This document shows positions 45,017-57,649 of a DNA stretch of 64,000 nt, in pieces. The DNA lies in assembly GCA_029783825.1 (NCBI GenBank), contig JAREIK010000343.1, forward strand, positions 4,608,294 through 4,672,293, read 5' to 3'. The translations under genes were made by a program, and so were the position numbers. Source of the stretch: Sapria himalayana (Eukaryota > Streptophyta > Magnoliopsida > Malpighiales > Rafflesiaceae). How positions within the stretch are numbered: position 1 is the stretch's first letter; every line of letters starts with the position of its first letter. The notes beneath the pieces are model-generated. The model made no database searches and was not told where the DNA came from. It was given only the letters and a program-made list of their open reading frames with translations.

Positions 45017-45060
45017 TATGTCAAACGAGCCGGGAGTGCCCGGGCTCGGCACGTCATGCT
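45017..45060. mobile_element. Fragment of a hAT terminus
   Basis: TATGTCAAACGAGCCGGGAG and the following CCCGGGCTCGGCACG are a GC-rich remnant with the GTGTCAAACGGGCC-type terminus of the local hAT family. The first bases of the terminus are degraded and no partner end or target duplication is visible. It marks the junction between the CACTA relic and the next Copia. Confidence 0.6.
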
Positions 45061-45064
45061 ATAT

Positions 45065-46175
45065 TATTTGCAATATCAAGGCCATTATTGATCTTGAATA
45101 GACTCTCTTCTAAGCCTAGTTCATGAATTTTTATACTATTATTAAATCTTTATTTTTTTTCAAAGTAACTATAATTGTGCTCTTTTTATAAAATAAAATT
45201 TTGATAATCATCTTATTTTATTTTTATATGTTGATGACATGATTATTATTAGTGATAATATTGATTTGATATTCTCATCAAAGTTAGAATAATCTTTGTA
45301 TTTTCTATGATGGATTTGAGTTTGTTCCACTACTTTTCTGCGTTTTGAGGTTGTATTCTTTCCAAAAGTTATTCTCTTTCAGTCTAAATACATAAGCTAT
45401 TAATGTTGACAGGGCACAACTCATTGATTCTTGTGTAGTTGAATCTCCTATTGATTTTAATGTCTCTTTGTGTCATTTCATTGGTATACATTTGATAGAT
45501 CCTAGTTGGTATCGCACCATTGCTGAAGGTTTGATATATCTAACTTTATTCATTCATATATTGTACAAGTTTATTTATATTATTAGTTAATTTGCTACTT
45601 CTCAAATTCTAATATAGTTTTTTATTGGGTTGCACTTATTCACATCTGTGATATCTTTGTGATACTCATTTTCAGAGTTTTTTATTCCTCTCAACACCTT
45701 CTTTCAAATTGTGTATATATTCTAATAGTGATTGAGGTTGTAATGATATCAACCATAAGTCTATTACTGACTTCTATATATTTGTAGTCTCTCTTATCTC
45801 TTATAAAAGCAAGAAATACATAGTTGTTTCTTAGTCTTCTACTAAGGCCATTTATCATGACATAACATCAACTATCAAATAAATTATTTGGATACATTAG
45901 CAACTAGCATATATGAGCATCTCTTTCCCTCTCACATCTCACCCTTGTGTATTTTGATAGTATTACCTTCATGACAACATCTACCAAGGCCATTTATCAT
46001 GATATAACATCATTTTACTCAGCATCACCTTCAACATGATACTATTACTTTTACCTTTTTGCCTTTTCCCTTGCAAATTGATGATCTCTTCATGAATCTC
46101 ATTTTATTGCTCATTTTTATTTTTTGGTTGGAATATTATTGATGTTGCTTGTTGCATCATGAATTTGAGGAGGAA
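45065..46175 (+). pseudogene. Copia relic H: RT C-half and RNase H
   Basis: The RT core appears at about 45200-45270: HLILFLYVDDMIIISDN, with an intact YVDD. The thumb (FSSKLE and following) continues in broken frames to about 45650. RNase H is at about 45720-45905, with a damaged opening, then KSITDFYIFVVSLISYKSKK, SSTKAIYHDITST and IIWIH. The polypurine tract TTTGAGGAGGAA (46164-46175) directly precedes an LTR. The 5' half is absent, so only the last kilobase of the element remains. Confidence 0.82.
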
Positions 46176-46366
46176 TGATAGAGATTATAAATTTTTTATG
46201 TTATTTTCTATTTAGCTTTATAAGTTAATTTGCCTTCTTGTCTTTCTAGGTCATTCTATAAAGTGCCTATATAAGCAATATTAAATGAAGCATATATGTA
46301 ATCTTGTGCTCATTATTAATAAATCCTAATTTTCTTCTCTCCAGATTAGCTATTGGATTTCTAACA
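46176..46366 (+). repeat. Short 3' LTR of Copia relic H (191 bp)
   Basis: It starts TGATAGAGATTAT right after the polypurine tract and ends ATTGGATTTCTAACA. It contains CCTATATAAGCAATA, a typical LTR TATA box, at about 46267. Short LTRs of this kind are usual in several Copia lineages. No partner LTR is visible. Confidence 0.75.
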
Positions 46367-46369
46367 TAG

Positions 46370-48020
46370 ACATCCCATGCACCATATATCTTTTTGAAAT
46401 AATGTTTAAAAAATCAAATCACAGAATATGTAATACATAAAAATTTACAAAAAATAAATAAATCAAATACATATATTTTCCATGGATGAAAATTTTGATA
46501 CATAACAATAGTATCAAAATGAAAATTAACATAAAACAACCAAAATTGCAAGCACATTAAAGTAGATTTATGTCACATAACACAACAAAAGAGGTAGAAT
46601 AAGAATACAAAGGTAAACATTTATGTTAACGTATAACTTTGGATCGAAATAATATCCAAAACAAGATTTACAGCAAAATATTCACCAAATAAGTTTATGA
46701 CAAAGCATGTTTATGACCAAGATAGATCTTTTAAAGCAAAATAATAACTCGTGTAAGACTTTAACTTTTCAAGCATCAATCTATGTATCATATTCTCTAA
46801 TTAATTTTCCTCTTTTAATTAATACATCTCATATTTTTTCACTTTAAAAACTAACTTTTCCTCTCTTACATGTCATGTCGATGTCGAACCTTTGAACCAT
46901 TAGATAATGATGTTCTAAAAAAGTATCAACACTTTGAATTAGTGGAAATAAATTTTTTGATTATAGTTCGACTTTATCTTGAGGTGAGCTATCCAATATT
47001 TTCAACTCTATAAATCATGAAAAATATTGGATGTACAAGGGTAAGCATTTAAATACATCCCATAAAAAGTATTTTTCTCTTGCTTATAGTGTAACCATTA
47101 TCATACTCTGCTATAATATTAGAAGCTCTTGTTCAAATCAGTTTGCTCGACAATTTTTTAATTTTGAGAATGGATGATGGAATTGGTAAAACAACTTTAG
47201 CCAAACAAAACCTTCCATCCTAATTTTTAGTTCATGTTTTGTGTTAGATATTAGTTCTTTAATATATCATGTTTTCTATTTTGTAATTTTATTTACTTCT
47301 TGGGTATGTAAACTATGTTCGCTACATTAGTTCTTATTCTTTACTTTTATTTAATGAAAAAAAGTGTTGAGCAGGCAAAATAATATTAATTGTTTGAATA
47401 GAGTTGTGGTTGAACCTATCGATGTGCCTAACGGTACAAAATATGAACAACTTTTGAAAAATATGTACTCATTAAATATATTTGTAAAAATTGTTTTCAA
47501 TTATGCATCAGTTATAAGCATGAATTAACATATTTTTTAACTACAAATATATTGATACTTCAATTTTGCACAAAATAATATACCCATATTATTTTATGGG
47601 TATATGAGGATGTAGTTAGTTAACCTTGACTATAAGTATATTATAGTGAGATGAGATAAATTTCATACTTTTTAAGTAAAGAATGATAATGGTGTTGCTT
47701 AAATATTAGAAATGCATAAAAAATTTGTGTTCTCATAAAAGAATTAGTTTATCCTTTGGCAACTCCACATCTATGTTACTTGGTGAAAATGATGATTCTG
47801 GTAATTTTCCAAATCCAAATATTATTGAGCATAGGAGTTTTGAGGATATTCATAATGATGACAACCAAAATATGAAAAATTATTCATCTTTCTTAGTTGT
47901 TTGTGTGGCAATTGAAAGACAATAAATGAGATATGTGATGGTTGTATATAGAAATGATCGCAATTTGTCAAACAATCTAAATTCATAAGAGATTTGGATG
48001 ACCTTGTTGGAATATCACCA

Positions 48021-48060
<40 letters not shown>

Positions 48061-49750
48061 GTTTCAAGTGATCAGATTTCATGGGGAAACACCCTTGTGA
48101 GATAATCAAACAAATAGTTCACAATTGTACACGTATTTAATTCCATGAAAGATTAGCAATTTGATTGTTTTGATTATTAGAGGAACATCTTTATTTCGAA
48201 TTAACAATGATAGTCGAAATTATGAAGGATGTTTCCCAATGAGCAGGCAAAAACTTTAGTTGGCTCACACTCATGTGAACCATTTTATGAAGCACTACCA
48301 TCATCAATTAGGCTCAACCTTAATAGTTGCCCATATAAAGGTAATGTTTAAGGAACGATTCATATTTTTAGTGGCTTCCATTTAAGCAAGTATTACAAAA
48401 AAAATAGGGTATCACATTATGCACACTAAGGTCCAATTTGTTTTTATTATCCCTCCGCTCCCGCCCAACCCCCAGTAGCCCCAGATATATGAGTCTTTGG
48501 GCCCCAAGATCAAAGTAGATAAGGCTCTTATCCCAGCAATATGAATAGGGTGTTGGATAAAGATGTCATAAGGCACATATCCAACATTCCTCAAAATTGA
48601 ACTGTTGTCCTCCAAGATTGAGGGGTCACCACTTTGCCAATCAGACTACAATATAGTTAGTTATATTAGTCCAATTAGTATCAAATTAGAGTCGATGAAA
48701 TGATTGTCAATCGGATGGCTTAAATCTACTTGTTTGCATAGTGAAATAGATGAGAGAGAAGGTAAACCACAATTACATGTGGCTTATGCAAACAAAGTGG
48801 TTAAAATCATTGTTCTTGTCCAAATAGGAAACAAGTGATGGGGCTTCATGAAGTGACACTAACATTGTATTTTTCCATTTTAGCACAGGAAAAAGTTCAT
48901 GATTGATTTGATTGTATTTAGCTTTTGATTGGTCTTGGTTGGCCTTAGATGTTGACATTGAAGATCAAAATTTTCCAAATTATGTTATTTGTATTGTATT
49001 TTGGACAAACCTTGGACTACCCTACCATGAAGTTTGCTTAAAAGTGTATCTTGACAATGCATTAGATCTTAGCATTGATGCTAGATGCCTACTAGAGTTG
49101 ATCATATTCTCTTTCAACTTTTAAGATGTCCCAATTTAAATGGGGCATCAACAAATTTTTTATATTCTTATTTTGAAAAGCTAATAATCTTCACTCTATT
49201 TACTTCTATTATGATGATAGTCTTGGTTAGCCTTTGATGTTGAAGTTCCTAATTTACTAAATTCTTTTTTAAATTTTTGTTAAGTAGTAAAAAATTATGT
49301 TATATTCCCTTTATTGCTTAGGCAATTTGTCACAAATAGAACCACATGCTTTTGATTTAAATATGACACAACAATTAGAATTATATAATAACACATAACG
49401 CCGAATTAAAAATAGAAATTAATTTTAAATAATCACATATATTTCCAAATGATATTAATTGAAAATAATAAATCAAAATTCTATTAAAAAACATTTAACC
49501 CTTTTTTTAATAAGTTTACGTCATTTAAATAATCATTTAAATTTATTACTCATAAAATTAAAATAATCATATATGTTTATTAACCATACATATTTTTTAA
49601 TTATATTATTTATGCACTTTGAGTACATACCAAATAATAATCATTTATTTTTTAAAACTTAAGTTTTTTTTTTTTTTTGTGCATTTCAATGAGTTCATGT
49701 CAATATGCTTTTTTTTTTTAATAAAATAAGCTCATGATTTAACAATGATT
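46370..49750. other. AT-rich stretch without a called gene
   Basis: No gene is supported. Noted inside it are a 13-codon P-loop-like match (47170-47208, see findings), a GT microsatellite (48024-48058) and a short GC-richer patch (48430-48610) with no recognisable domain. Confidence 0.5.
48024..48058. repeat. (GT)n microsatellite
   Basis: About 17 GT units. Confidence 0.95.
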
Positions 49751-49760
49751 TAACACAAAT

Positions 49761-49950
49761 AGGTGTGGAAAATAAACCGGTAGCCCTGGCATAGCCCAAG
49801 GCACGAACTACAAAAACCAGCTCAAGCATGGCCCAACATGCCCCGTAGCATGGGTCCTACAAGACCAAGGGGATCGGCTTGCTTGCCACAATAGCACACA
49901 CACCAAGGCATGACCCACAAAACCGAACAACAAATAGCCCGTGCAAAACT
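49761..49950. other. GC-richer relic next to the 20-bp array
   Basis: Words such as AGCCCAAGGCACGAAC, GCATGGCCCAACATG and GGCATGACCC resemble the GGCCCGGCACGG lattice of local hAT ends after heavy C-to-T decay. No terminus is intact, so the assignment to a hAT end is only a suggestion. Confidence 0.35.
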
Positions 49951-50210
49951 AGGCTAGCCGTGGCTAAACAAATCTAGTCTTGACTGAACCAAGCTAGCCT
50001 TTACTGAACCAAGCTAGCCTTATTGAACTAGGCTAGCCTTGATTAAACTAGGCTATCTTTGATTGAACCAGTCTATCCTTGATTGAACCAGGCTATCCTT
50101 GATTGAACCAGGCTATCATTGATTGAACCAGGCTATCATTGATTGAACCAGACTATCCTTAACTGAACCAGGCTAGACTTGACTAAACTAGGCTAGCTTT
50201 GACTAGCCTA
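49941..50210. repeat. 20-bp tandem repeat array, about 13 copies
   Basis: The unit is TTGATTGAACCAGGCTATCC with variants. The copies run head to tail without spacers, the middle ones (50041-50160) being nearly identical and the outer ones more diverged. One copy near 50020 lacks a base. The absence of unique spacers excludes a CRISPR array. It is a minisatellite next to a decayed GC-rich element end. Confidence 0.92.
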
Positions 50211-50724
50211 TTAATATTATCTAAGAGTTATAATCATGATCATCATTCAATAGATTAGCATGAGTTCTAAAAAGTATAACTCATTGATAATAGTCTGATT
50301 GACAAAATGGAAAGATTTCCTAACCCATGACACGAGATAGATCCCTAGGGATGCCAAACACGTGCCCTAGAGTATCTTTGTCAAACACGTGCCCTAGGGT
50401 ATCTTTGCCAAACACTATAAGAATACTATTAAGGTAAGGCCTTACCTACTCCTACCTCACAGCAACAAGGCTCATATATAAGTGTATTATGAATAATACA
50501 GAATGGGTTGGGAGAAAGAGAGAGAGATAGAGGATAAAAAAATCAACAATGAACTATAGATGCTTTCTCGTGCATCATTCATATGTATGGCATCAAAGAA
50601 AATAAAATAAACAATGGGGAAGTATGCAACCACAAATTGTTGGGCATTCCCATAAGCACACTTTCTGAAAATTTTTGAAAAAATAAATGAGCTTCGTTAT
50701 AAATACGTAAGCGTGTGCATGTGC

Positions 50725-50785
50725 ATGTGCATGTGTGTGCGTGCGTGCGTGTGTGTGCGTGTGTGTGCGTGTGTGCATGTGTGTG

Positions 50786-50875
<90 letters not shown>
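50725..50875. repeat. Long (GT)n microsatellite with GC/CA interruptions
   Basis: The first part has interruptions (GTGCATGTGCATGTGTGTGCGTGCG). From about 50789 it is a pure GT run of more than 80 bases. The Thr/His-rich and Cys/Val-rich open frames across it are artefacts of the repeat. Confidence 0.95.
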
Positions 50876-50877
<2 letters not shown>

Positions 50878-50899
50878 CAATTGAAGAAGAGACAACATT

Positions 50900-52600
50900 C
50901 ATTAAGTTGTTCAATTTTAAGCCAATTTTTGACAAGATAACCATTATCTTGTTTAACAATGAAAAAGCATCAGCAGACACATATACACACAAACACACAC
51001 ACACATATAGAGCAATTTTATGAACTCCTTACACACATCTACCCACAATTACCCGCCTAACGAGTTCGATCTTCCATCTTGTGAATCAAATCTTAAGATT
51101 TTTGTTTGGAAAATTAACAGTGGATGCTCGCTCATCTCCACAGTTGGAAGAAGTCATTGTTCCCAAGTACACGCCCTGAATCCAACACATGCATTAGAAC
51201 CCAACACAATTCAATAAATCACATAATCATCATGACCGGTCATCAATGGCTAGCATTCACCGTTTCTCTTGGATTCAATCTCCACCAAGGAAATAAAAAA
51301 CTGATTTTTGCGTAATGCTAAACACTAAGATGAATCAAAAACAAATTTTTTACAAATCAATCATGAATGTGTGCAATACAAAGTTCAATATTGAATCATA
51401 TTTACATAAAAGGGTTTAACAGTACCTTGGCCCAAGCACAATAGGTCTTGAATTAAAGACTCATCAGACACCAACCCTAGAATTTTCTAAAAATAAGACT
51501 GTCCAGATACTAATCTCTCTCATACTATACATTCATATAGTCTTGAATTTGATTAGTAAAGATATTTGTACTTATTTTGTAGGGCACACTGCAACAACAA
51601 CCAAATTTGTTCTTAGTTTTAGATAAAGGAGGACAAGGAGGCATAAATAGTATGATGGGTTAAAGAATTACTACAAGAAGAGATGCACTAGACTACTCTC
51701 AGGAGGCACTAAGAGAAAGCTTGAAAGTGAGGTACCATGATCTATGATTTGCTTCTCTCACTTCAGTCTCTGGATAATTAGCTCATGTGCCAACATTTAT
51801 GAGACATTAAGGCCTCTGGTTATGATATTGACAATTGTGGGATAAAATATCTAGGATTGCAAATTATTCGACCAATTAAATATTTTCTTTTATTATTTAA
51901 AATTATATATCATTTTAGATGATTCATGTCTTAGTGTGGTGATAAATAATAACTGTCATAAATTATATTTTTAAGAATTATATATCATTTTAAATATTTT
52001 CTTGCATAGAGTTCACGCTTAGTGCAAAGTTAATATCTCGACAACATTGCCTCTGAAAATCAAAAATTACACATGATAAGTCTCGAATCTTATCTAAGAA
52101 CGTTTTCATTGAAAGAAGATACTTATCATCACACTGAGACATGACTTCTAACACACGCGTACAGTAGAGAATTTCAAGACACGACAATATGACTTGGATG
52201 TGATAATGTACCTATTGCCCATATAAAATAAAGATAGACATTGTGTTTCATATAATTTATTTTAATTGATAATTTTTTTAGATAAATTAATATATTAGCA
52301 ATAATAAGTAAAAAATTTAAAAATAAAAAAAAAGTAAGTTTCTTCTTCTGCTATTTTCAATCTATTAAATTAAAAAAAAAATAAATAATAAATATTATAA
52401 AAAATAAATTAGGCCTGAATAAATATAATAATGATTTTATTGAAAAATCAAAAAACAAAACTAAATTTTATCTTTTGTTCTTAATAAATATACCTAAAAA
52501 TCTAAAAATACACGACTTTCAATAGTATTGGCATACTTTAATATACTTAAAAATAAAAGTTCTAAAAATATCATATGAGATTCAGTATAATATATATATT
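50900..52600. other. Intergenic stretch without a recognised gene
   Basis: Mixed composition to about 51800 and AT-rich after that. A 65-codon minus-strand open frame at 51990-52187 (FDFQRQCCRDINFALSV inside) matches nothing I recognise and has no supporting context. Confidence 0.45.
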
Positions 52601-52632
52601 ATAAATATATATACACACACACACACACATAT

Positions 52633-54140
52633 AAGTACTAGTGATACTTGTCATCTTAAAAAATATGTTAATCAATATACCCAAAAAAAATTATATATTA
52701 GATTACAAACAAATTCAACTTAGAGACAAAATATTTGAAGTTGAATTAATTTCAAATTTATTGACCCTATTCATTTACTACAATGAATTTAAAAAATAAG
52801 TCAGGACAAAATTAATTTTTAGCACAAATTTTTTAATTAAATTTTTGAAGAATCCTTAACTAGTTCATATTATATAAACTTACAACATGCTTATGACATA
52901 ATTCCAAAGATGATCAATATGAATAATATAATAAAATATTTTAAACTAAATAAAATAATTAATAATTAAAAAATTTAAAAACATATTTAAATGATTTACA
53001 TAATATAAAACATCTAGACTAGTCACGATGATAATGCATTTTCATGCATCAACACTCACTAAGTCAATTCTAAGTAAATACTAAATTAAAAAATATAATA
53101 TTTTATGATATTATTCATCCTCGTGATAATCCAGTCATATATGAGTATTTATCAGAGATCTTTAAAGAATATAATATTCAAAATATAATTTTTTGTATTA
53201 GAATTAATAATACTTAAGATAATAATATCATAATTAATACATTTGTAAGAATTATTAGAAATAAAATATTATATGATATTTTTCACATTATGTATATGTT
53301 TCATATAATTAACATAACAATACAAACTGAAATAAAATAATTTCTGACAAATTAAAAATATAAAAATTCATTAAAATACTTAAGTATGTCGATCATACAA
53401 CTAGTATTTTACACTATATATACATAAGTGGACCTAAAAAATTCCAAATACATATTAGATATCATTGAAATTATACTTATCACATATTAAATTCATGTGG
53501 TTGCTATCAGAACATCAGACTTAATTATATCAATAGTAAAAAATACAAAATTATTATTTACAATTATGATTGGAAAACAAACAATTTTAATTTTTAAAAT
53601 TTCTAAAATTTTTTTATTATACCACAAACTTGTATTTATTTGTGTATACTTCCACCACATACATTATACTTAGATGCATATACAATCTTAATAATATATT
53701 TTGCAAGTATAAAATACATATTGATTTTAGCATCATGACCATTGACATGAAAAATAAATATTTAAAATATTAATCTTTCATTTTAATATTTTTAAAAATT
53801 AAAATTTTATTTTAAAGACAAATTTTATTTGACAAAGTTAATGCCCATGAAATCAATCCCGATGCCCATTGGCTATAAATTTTTAATTATAGCCAATGGC
53901 ATAGGCAACGACCACTATGCAGTGGCTGACAAGCTAGCATATCCAGCCTATTCCAATGGCACTAGATGACTAGCCAGTGACAATGGCTAGGGTGAGGAGC
54001 ATGAGATGTGGCCAGCCCGACCCAACACAACCAGGCATGCCTAGCATGACATGAACTCGATACCCAATTCATATCATGTCTAACAAACATGGTGGTCTGA
54101 CTAGGCCACCAAAATTTGAGCCTTGCTGATGACACCTCTA
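52633..54140 (+). mobile_element. Strongly decayed hAT relic (third copy)
   Basis: At 52633-52670 the sequence corresponds to the BED-finger segment GTGHLKRHA (here DTCHLKKYV). 52685-52740 matches the next part of the younger hAT. 53020-53200 matches its 3740-3900. 53520-53750 matches the SFLKFLKIFYNTTNM to CICN region, with almost all C and G replaced by T and A. After about 53770 it jumps to the right subterminal region, so the dimerisation domain is deleted. It ends with GCTGATGACACCTCTA at 54140, a clear hAT terminus (read inward TAGAGGTGTCATCAGC). The left end was not found. Confidence 0.72.
53866..53899. repeat. 13-bp perfect inverted repeat
   Basis: CCATTGGCTATAA (53866-53878) and TTATAGCCAATGG (53887-53899) are exact reverse complements separated by 8 bases, inside the right part of the hAT relic. 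Confidence 0.85.
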
Positions 54141-54533
54141 AAGCCAATGGAAAGGATCAATGGAATGGACGTTATGTTTTAGCCTTGAAATCTCTCTTAT
54201 ATGTAAAATTTTCATAAATTATGTACATGAGGATAAGAAAGTAATTTGTCAAATAAAGATAGCAATGGTGTCTATTGACCAGGAAGATCAAAGCTATCCA
54301 TCAACTAGGGAAATCAAATATAAAATTATGATCAATTATTAAATTTTCATAAAAAAACATTTAGTTCACCATGTACATTAATGCATGTGAGTGAAATTTA
54401 AAAATGAATATGAAATTTCTATTTTGGTATACTAAACACAAAATAATTTATAAAAAACATTCTTTTCAAAATAAAAAAATGCACCAATAATATATATGTG
54501 TGTGTGTATAAACATATAAAAATATGTAAGCAG

Positions 54534-54536
<3 letters not shown>

Positions 54537-54567
<31 letters not shown>
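54537..54567. repeat. (TA)n microsatellite
   Basis: About 15 TA units. Confidence 0.95.
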
Positions 54568-54569
<2 letters not shown>

Positions 54570-54699
54570 TAATCATTTGATTTAATGCATATAATCGAAC
54601 AATTGAAAGCATTATTTTAAATCTAGAAGTTATAAGTTCGAACCACATCGTCGCCTAATGTAGCTCACATCCAGTCATTCTGTAATTCAAAGATTTTTT

Positions 54700-55910
54700 T
54701 TATATTTTTTTTTTAAATTCAATGACATGTCACATTTGGAGCAAAATTAAGTTCTTAATTTCCTATGCACCAAAAGATAATATTCTACAATTTAGTGCAC
54801 TTTTTTTCAATCTAAAAAAAAAATTCTATCTTTAAATTAATTTTGAATGGTGCACCAAAACATAATTACACAAAAGTTTTGTAATTCACAATTTTTTTTA
54901 TTACTTTTTTTTTATTTTTTAAATTTTCTGACACATCATATTGAACTGGAATCTAAATTTCAAATTTTTAGTATACCGAAACAAAATTATTTTGTGTTTT
55001 AGTGCACTTTTTTTAATTCTGAAAAAAAAAATTCTTTTTTAATTATTTTATGTTTAGTACACCAAAATATAAATCTTCCAGAATGAATCTATCACCGAGC
55101 ACCAATGATTTGATTTCTTTTTTGGATTTCTCTTCTATTTTATTAATAATATTCATAATTTTCTTATTAGCCTTATTTATAACTTTGTTTATATATCTTA
55201 TCAAATCTTTCTTTAATTATTAAATGAAAAAAATATATAATTATGGTGTTTAGAATAAAAAATAATTATCTTCATCATATTTTCTATTTCAATGTTTGCG
55301 CTATAAAATATCCAACCTATCAAAATTAATAAATAATTTTTTATTCATTTATTTATTAATACAACGAAGTAAACATTAGAAATACAATCATTAGCTACAT
55401 CTTTGCTAGTCAAATCAAAGCAACTATGTTTAGCATCAAGTCAAAGTAATCTCAATGTGTGAGCTTGTATGAAATCATCTTGGTTGTTTCATTTCTAGAA
55501 ATTTTTCAAACACAAATTTGTTTATTATAATTAAACAATAAATTTAAAAAATACAATATTTACAAGTGAGAAATTTTTTAAAAAAAATTAAAATTTACAC
55601 CACAACCTAAATAATTATTTGTGAGAGATTTATATTTCAGTGTACTGTGCACAAAATAATAAAAAAAAAACCTACTTTTTTCAAAATTAAAAAAAAAATA
55701 AACCAAAATCAAAAATTTTTATGATTTTGTACACTTAAAATCATAAGCTCAATTTTACCCCTACCCTTTGAAAAAAAAAAAAAAAATCAAAAATTGTGCA
55801 TTTTTAATTCAAAACCATCTCAAATTCAAAAACCATTTTTTGATTCAAAAAGTAGTTTTCAACATATTTAAAAGATTTTTTATTTTTTAAAAATCATAAA
55901 CTAATATGTT

Positions 55911-55942
<32 letters not shown>

Positions 55943-56095
55943 TTTAAATCATCACTAATATACTAAATCTCATAATGACTCCATAAATAAAATGTGTTTG
56001 AACGTAATCAATACTGAGATAATTGACCGGTATGAAATTTTATCATATACATTTATCCTAAAGTTAGTAATAAAAAATTATGAGATGGTTGAAAA

Positions 56096-56126
<31 letters not shown>

Positions 56127-57208
56127 AGTATATACATAAACATGTATATTTATAGAGATATAAGTATAAACATATATACATATACAAATATATGTGTGTG
56201 TGTGTGCGTGTGTGTGTGTGTGTGTGTGAAAAATTAATACCATTTTTTCAAAAACTTCTCGTGAAAAAATAATTTTCATTTTTTCAAAAACCATTTTTCA
56301 AATTGAAAATCAATTTCTGAATTCGAGCCATCACTTTTTGAATTTTGGAAATCACTATTTTTGATTTTATAAATTCTTTAATTGGGCGGGGGCAAATCAG
56401 GCTTATCCTTTTAGATGCATTAAATCAAAATAATTTTAATTTTGGTATATATTTTTTTAATTATTTTATGTAGAATACATCAAAACATAACTATCCCATT
56501 ATTTATAATGAGTTAAATATTGGTCTCTCCAACTTGTACAACATAATCATGCTCAAATGTCAAATATCTATTGTTATTATTATTATTATTATTATTATTA
56601 AAATTAAGTAAATAAATATAATAAAAAATAATTAACTAAAAAATTCATCAATATTTTTTCCATTCATATAATTTCATTTATTCTAAATATGCATCACTTT
56701 ATATAGTCTATCGCACGCTTCTTTTTTATACAACCCATTTAGTATTATTTATTTGGATTTAATTTTGAACAACAGCTTATATATTAAGCACAAAAAAATA
56801 AATTATCAAGTTTTTTATGTATTGGGGTTCTTACAGATGAAATCATGTGACAATTTTCTCTTCGATTATAGGACATCTTTAGTATTATTTATTTGGATTT
56901 AATTTGAACTAAAACTTATAGATTAAAAGTAAAAAAAAAAATTATGTTTTTATTTACCAATCTCCTTGCAAATGAAAATTTTTGTTATATTGATTTTTCT
57001 TTATTTTTTATTTTTATATTATGGATCAGAGCAAATAACATGTGGGCTTCCCAAATCCAATATTTTTATTATATAATTATTATATATTCATATTTTAGAA
57101 TATTGAATTTATGAATTGGAATTTTGAGGTGTATAAGTTGAACTCTCTACGTAGTATCAAAGTAAAACCCTAGTTAGAGAAAACAAACTCAAGGTGAGTA
57201 AGAGAGAG

Positions 57209-57254
<46 letters not shown>

Positions 57255-57640
57255 TGTGTGTGTGTGTGTGTGTGTGTGTGCATTGAAACAACTCAATGCA
57301 CACATATATGCATGTAATACACATGTATTAGCGAACATATGTGCATTGTATGTGTGAAGAAAGACAAAAATGGGAGATTAGGTGTACATCACTTATCCAC
57401 TATGTATGGCGGTGAGGATACGACAACATTGCACAATATGAAGATATGAACGATGCACTATGTGTGCAATAAAAGTGAATTTTGGATGCAATGAAGGTAT
57501 ACTGTGTATGATAGTGCACGACAAGTGCACAATGTGTGTGATAGAAAAGAATTCTAGGATATTCAACATCATACAAACCTATTTACAACATATTTATCAT
57601 AAAATTTCTAGATTCACTAATAATAATGACATAATAAAAT
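54700..57640. other. AT-rich intergenic DNA with several microsatellites
   Basis: No gene is seen. Simple sequences include TA/CA at 55915-55941, TA at 56103-56126, GT at 56193-56228, an ATT run at 56570-56600 and a compound GA-TA-GT block at 57201-57280. Repeated phrases of the type AGTGCACTTTTTTTCAATC and CAAAACATAA recur at 54740-55070 and 56450-56490 and may be the remains of a duplicated noncoding element. Confidence 0.55.
57201..57280. repeat. Compound microsatellite (GA)n(TA)n(GT)n
   Basis: Three dinucleotide runs adjoin directly. Confidence 0.95.
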
Positions 57641-57649
57641 ATAATAAAT

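Noticed and set aside
48412..48615. 67-codon minus-strand frame in a GC-richer patch
   Set aside because: No recognisable domain, no introns or neighbouring exons, and no transposon context.
49941..50210. Possible CRISPR array (regular 20-bp repeats)
   Set aside because: The repeats are directly adjacent with no unique spacers, there are no cas genes, and the context is plant nuclear DNA.
50579..51004. 141-codon Thr/His-rich frame and overlapping Cys/Val-rich frame
   Set aside because: Both are translations of a GT microsatellite.
51990..52187. 65-codon minus-strand frame considered as a host exon
   Set aside because: No family recognised, no clear splice sites noticed, and it is isolated in AT-rich DNA.
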